Source: Shewanella cutis
Lineage (GTDB): Bacteria; Pseudomonadota; Gammaproteobacteria; Enterobacterales; Shewanellaceae
Length of the DNA: 64,000 bases
Direction of reading: 5' to 3'
NCBI RefSeq assembly: GCF_022410515.1
Contig: NZ_JACSDI010000001.1
Span: 186,001-250,000 of the forward strand
Shown here: one piece after another, positions 63,383-64,000 of the stretch
Layout of the letters: each line of letters starts with the position of its first letter
How positions within the stretch are numbered: the first letter of the stretch is position 1
Notes under the pieces: model-generated
The model's input: the letters and a program-made list of their open reading frames with translations, nothing else
Database searches by the model: none
Told to the model about the DNA's origin: nothing
Made by a program: the position numbers and the translations under genes

Positions 63383-64000
63383 TTATGATATTTCTCATAC
63401 CATGACTGGAACATTAAAATATCCCATAATTGATATTGCCAATTACGTTTACCGCTTTTATGTTCTTGCCACATCCGATCAATTAACTCTGCATCAAAAA
63501 AGCCTTCTTGGCGCAAACGCTCCGCGGCGAGTAGGTTGTCTGCCCAAACCGTCAAAGGCCCACGCAACCATGCATCAAGTGGTACCGCAAAACCCATTTT
63601 GGGGCGTTCAATTAAATCTTTGGGGACATATTTGTACAAAATTTCACGCAAGCACCATTTTGTTTTGCCATCTCTCAGCTTTAAATCTAACGGCAAACGC
63701 CACGCGTGTTCTAGTACAGAATGATCCAAGAAAGGCACTCGAGTTTCAAGCGATACGGCCATTGCAGCCCGATCAACCTTCACCAAAATATCATCTGGCA
63801 AGTAACTCAAGGTATCTTGCGCCATCATTTGCAAAATAGGATCAGAAAAGTTAGCTTTACGCTTAGGATCTGTCAATACGGTAAGGGGTTCTTTACCCCC
63901 AAGCACAACCCGCTCTGGATTTTGCCAATGAGAAACCAACCCCAAATATAATTGCTCAACATCACGGCACGCAAGCACAGCTGCAGCTTTATGTAATTTA
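63379..64000 (-). CDS. asnB: Asparagine synthase-like protein, C-terminal part (runs off the window)
   Basis: The frame is open to the window edge, so the 5' part is outside. The visible 206 residues match the synthetase domain end of AsnB/WbpS-type glutamine-dependent enzymes: DTLSYLPDDILVKVDRAAMAVSLETRVPFLDH, LKLRDGKTKWCLREILYKYVP, and GFAVPLDAWLRGPL. Homologues in O-antigen clusters may amidate sugar carboxylates. An apparent GTG start at 63978 is internal and not real, because family similarity continues upstream (LHKAAAVLACRD). Confidence 0.9.
   Translation of the reverse strand, partial: KLHKAAAVLACRDVEQLYLGLVSHWQNPERVVLGGKEPLTVLTDPKRKANFSDPILQMMAQDTLSYLPDDILVKVDRAAMAVSLETRVPFLDHSVLEHAWRLPLDLKLRDGKTKWCLREILYKYVPKDLIERPKMGFAVPLDAWLRGPLTVWADNLLAAERLRQEGFFDAELIDRMWQEHKSGKRNWQYQLWDILMFQSWYEKYHK

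Noticed and set aside
63372..63951. Plus-strand open frames over the asparagine synthase region
   Set aside because: Antisense to a clear AsnB-type coding sequence, with no domain similarity of their own.

Overview
The window reads as chromosome of a Shewanella-type gammaproteobacterium. The evidence is gene content and order: a dctPQM-dctBD dicarboxylate TRAP system, an OmcA/MtrC-like outer-membrane multihaem cytochrome, an NhaC-family lysine transporter behind a lysine riboswitch, etfBA behind a PsrA-type operator, and a HepT/MntA pair between rfbA and rfbB. Species cannot be fixed from sequence reading alone.

Region 1 (1-30,373) is mostly core genome. A sigma-54 promoter with two phased palindromes drives dctPQM, followed by its sensor and regulator dctBD. 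Next come a class A penicillin-binding protein, tdk, a nine-haem lipoprotein cytochrome, an M3 peptidase, the riboswitch-controlled transporter, etfBA, an H-NS-family gene, two amidohydrolase genes, an RcsF-like lipoprotein, trmO, an acetyltransferase, proS and a patatin. Two MITE-like elements with terminal inverted repeats lie at 6754-7018 and 11142-11418.

Region 2 (30,640-41,719) is a cell-surface locus: yjbEFGH (gfcABCD-like exopolysaccharide secretion) and rfbC, rfbA and rfbB for dTDP-sugar synthesis. No rfbD is present. A GAF histidine kinase, an NlpE-like lipoprotein, a HutD-family protein and the MntA/HepT toxin-antitoxin pair are interleaved.

Region 3 (about 41,960-56,800) is an accessory island. 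It holds an AbrB-like remnant, a lone Xre/MbcA/ParS-type antitoxin, a tightly overlapped four-gene operon with two unusual tyrosine-recombinase-like proteins, a separate phage-type integrase, a decayed IS5/IS903-type element, an interrupted ISAs1-type element, a low-GC lipoprotein sialyltransferase of family GT80, and an IS110 fragment. The four-gene operon and the orphan sialyltransferase are the most interesting content. The operon recalls the Gamma-Mobile-Trio recombinase sets of Vibrio islands, but that link is inference.

Region 4 (57,191-64,000, all minus strand) is the end of an O-antigen or capsule cluster: glmM, a membrane nucleotide-sugar dehydratase, a small initiating sugar-phosphate transferase, a nucleotide-sugar ketoreductase, a GT4 glycosyltransferase and the C-terminal part of an asparagine synthase-like gene. 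Related CTAG-rich intergenic repeats sit at the seams between modules from 36.4 to 57.2 kb.
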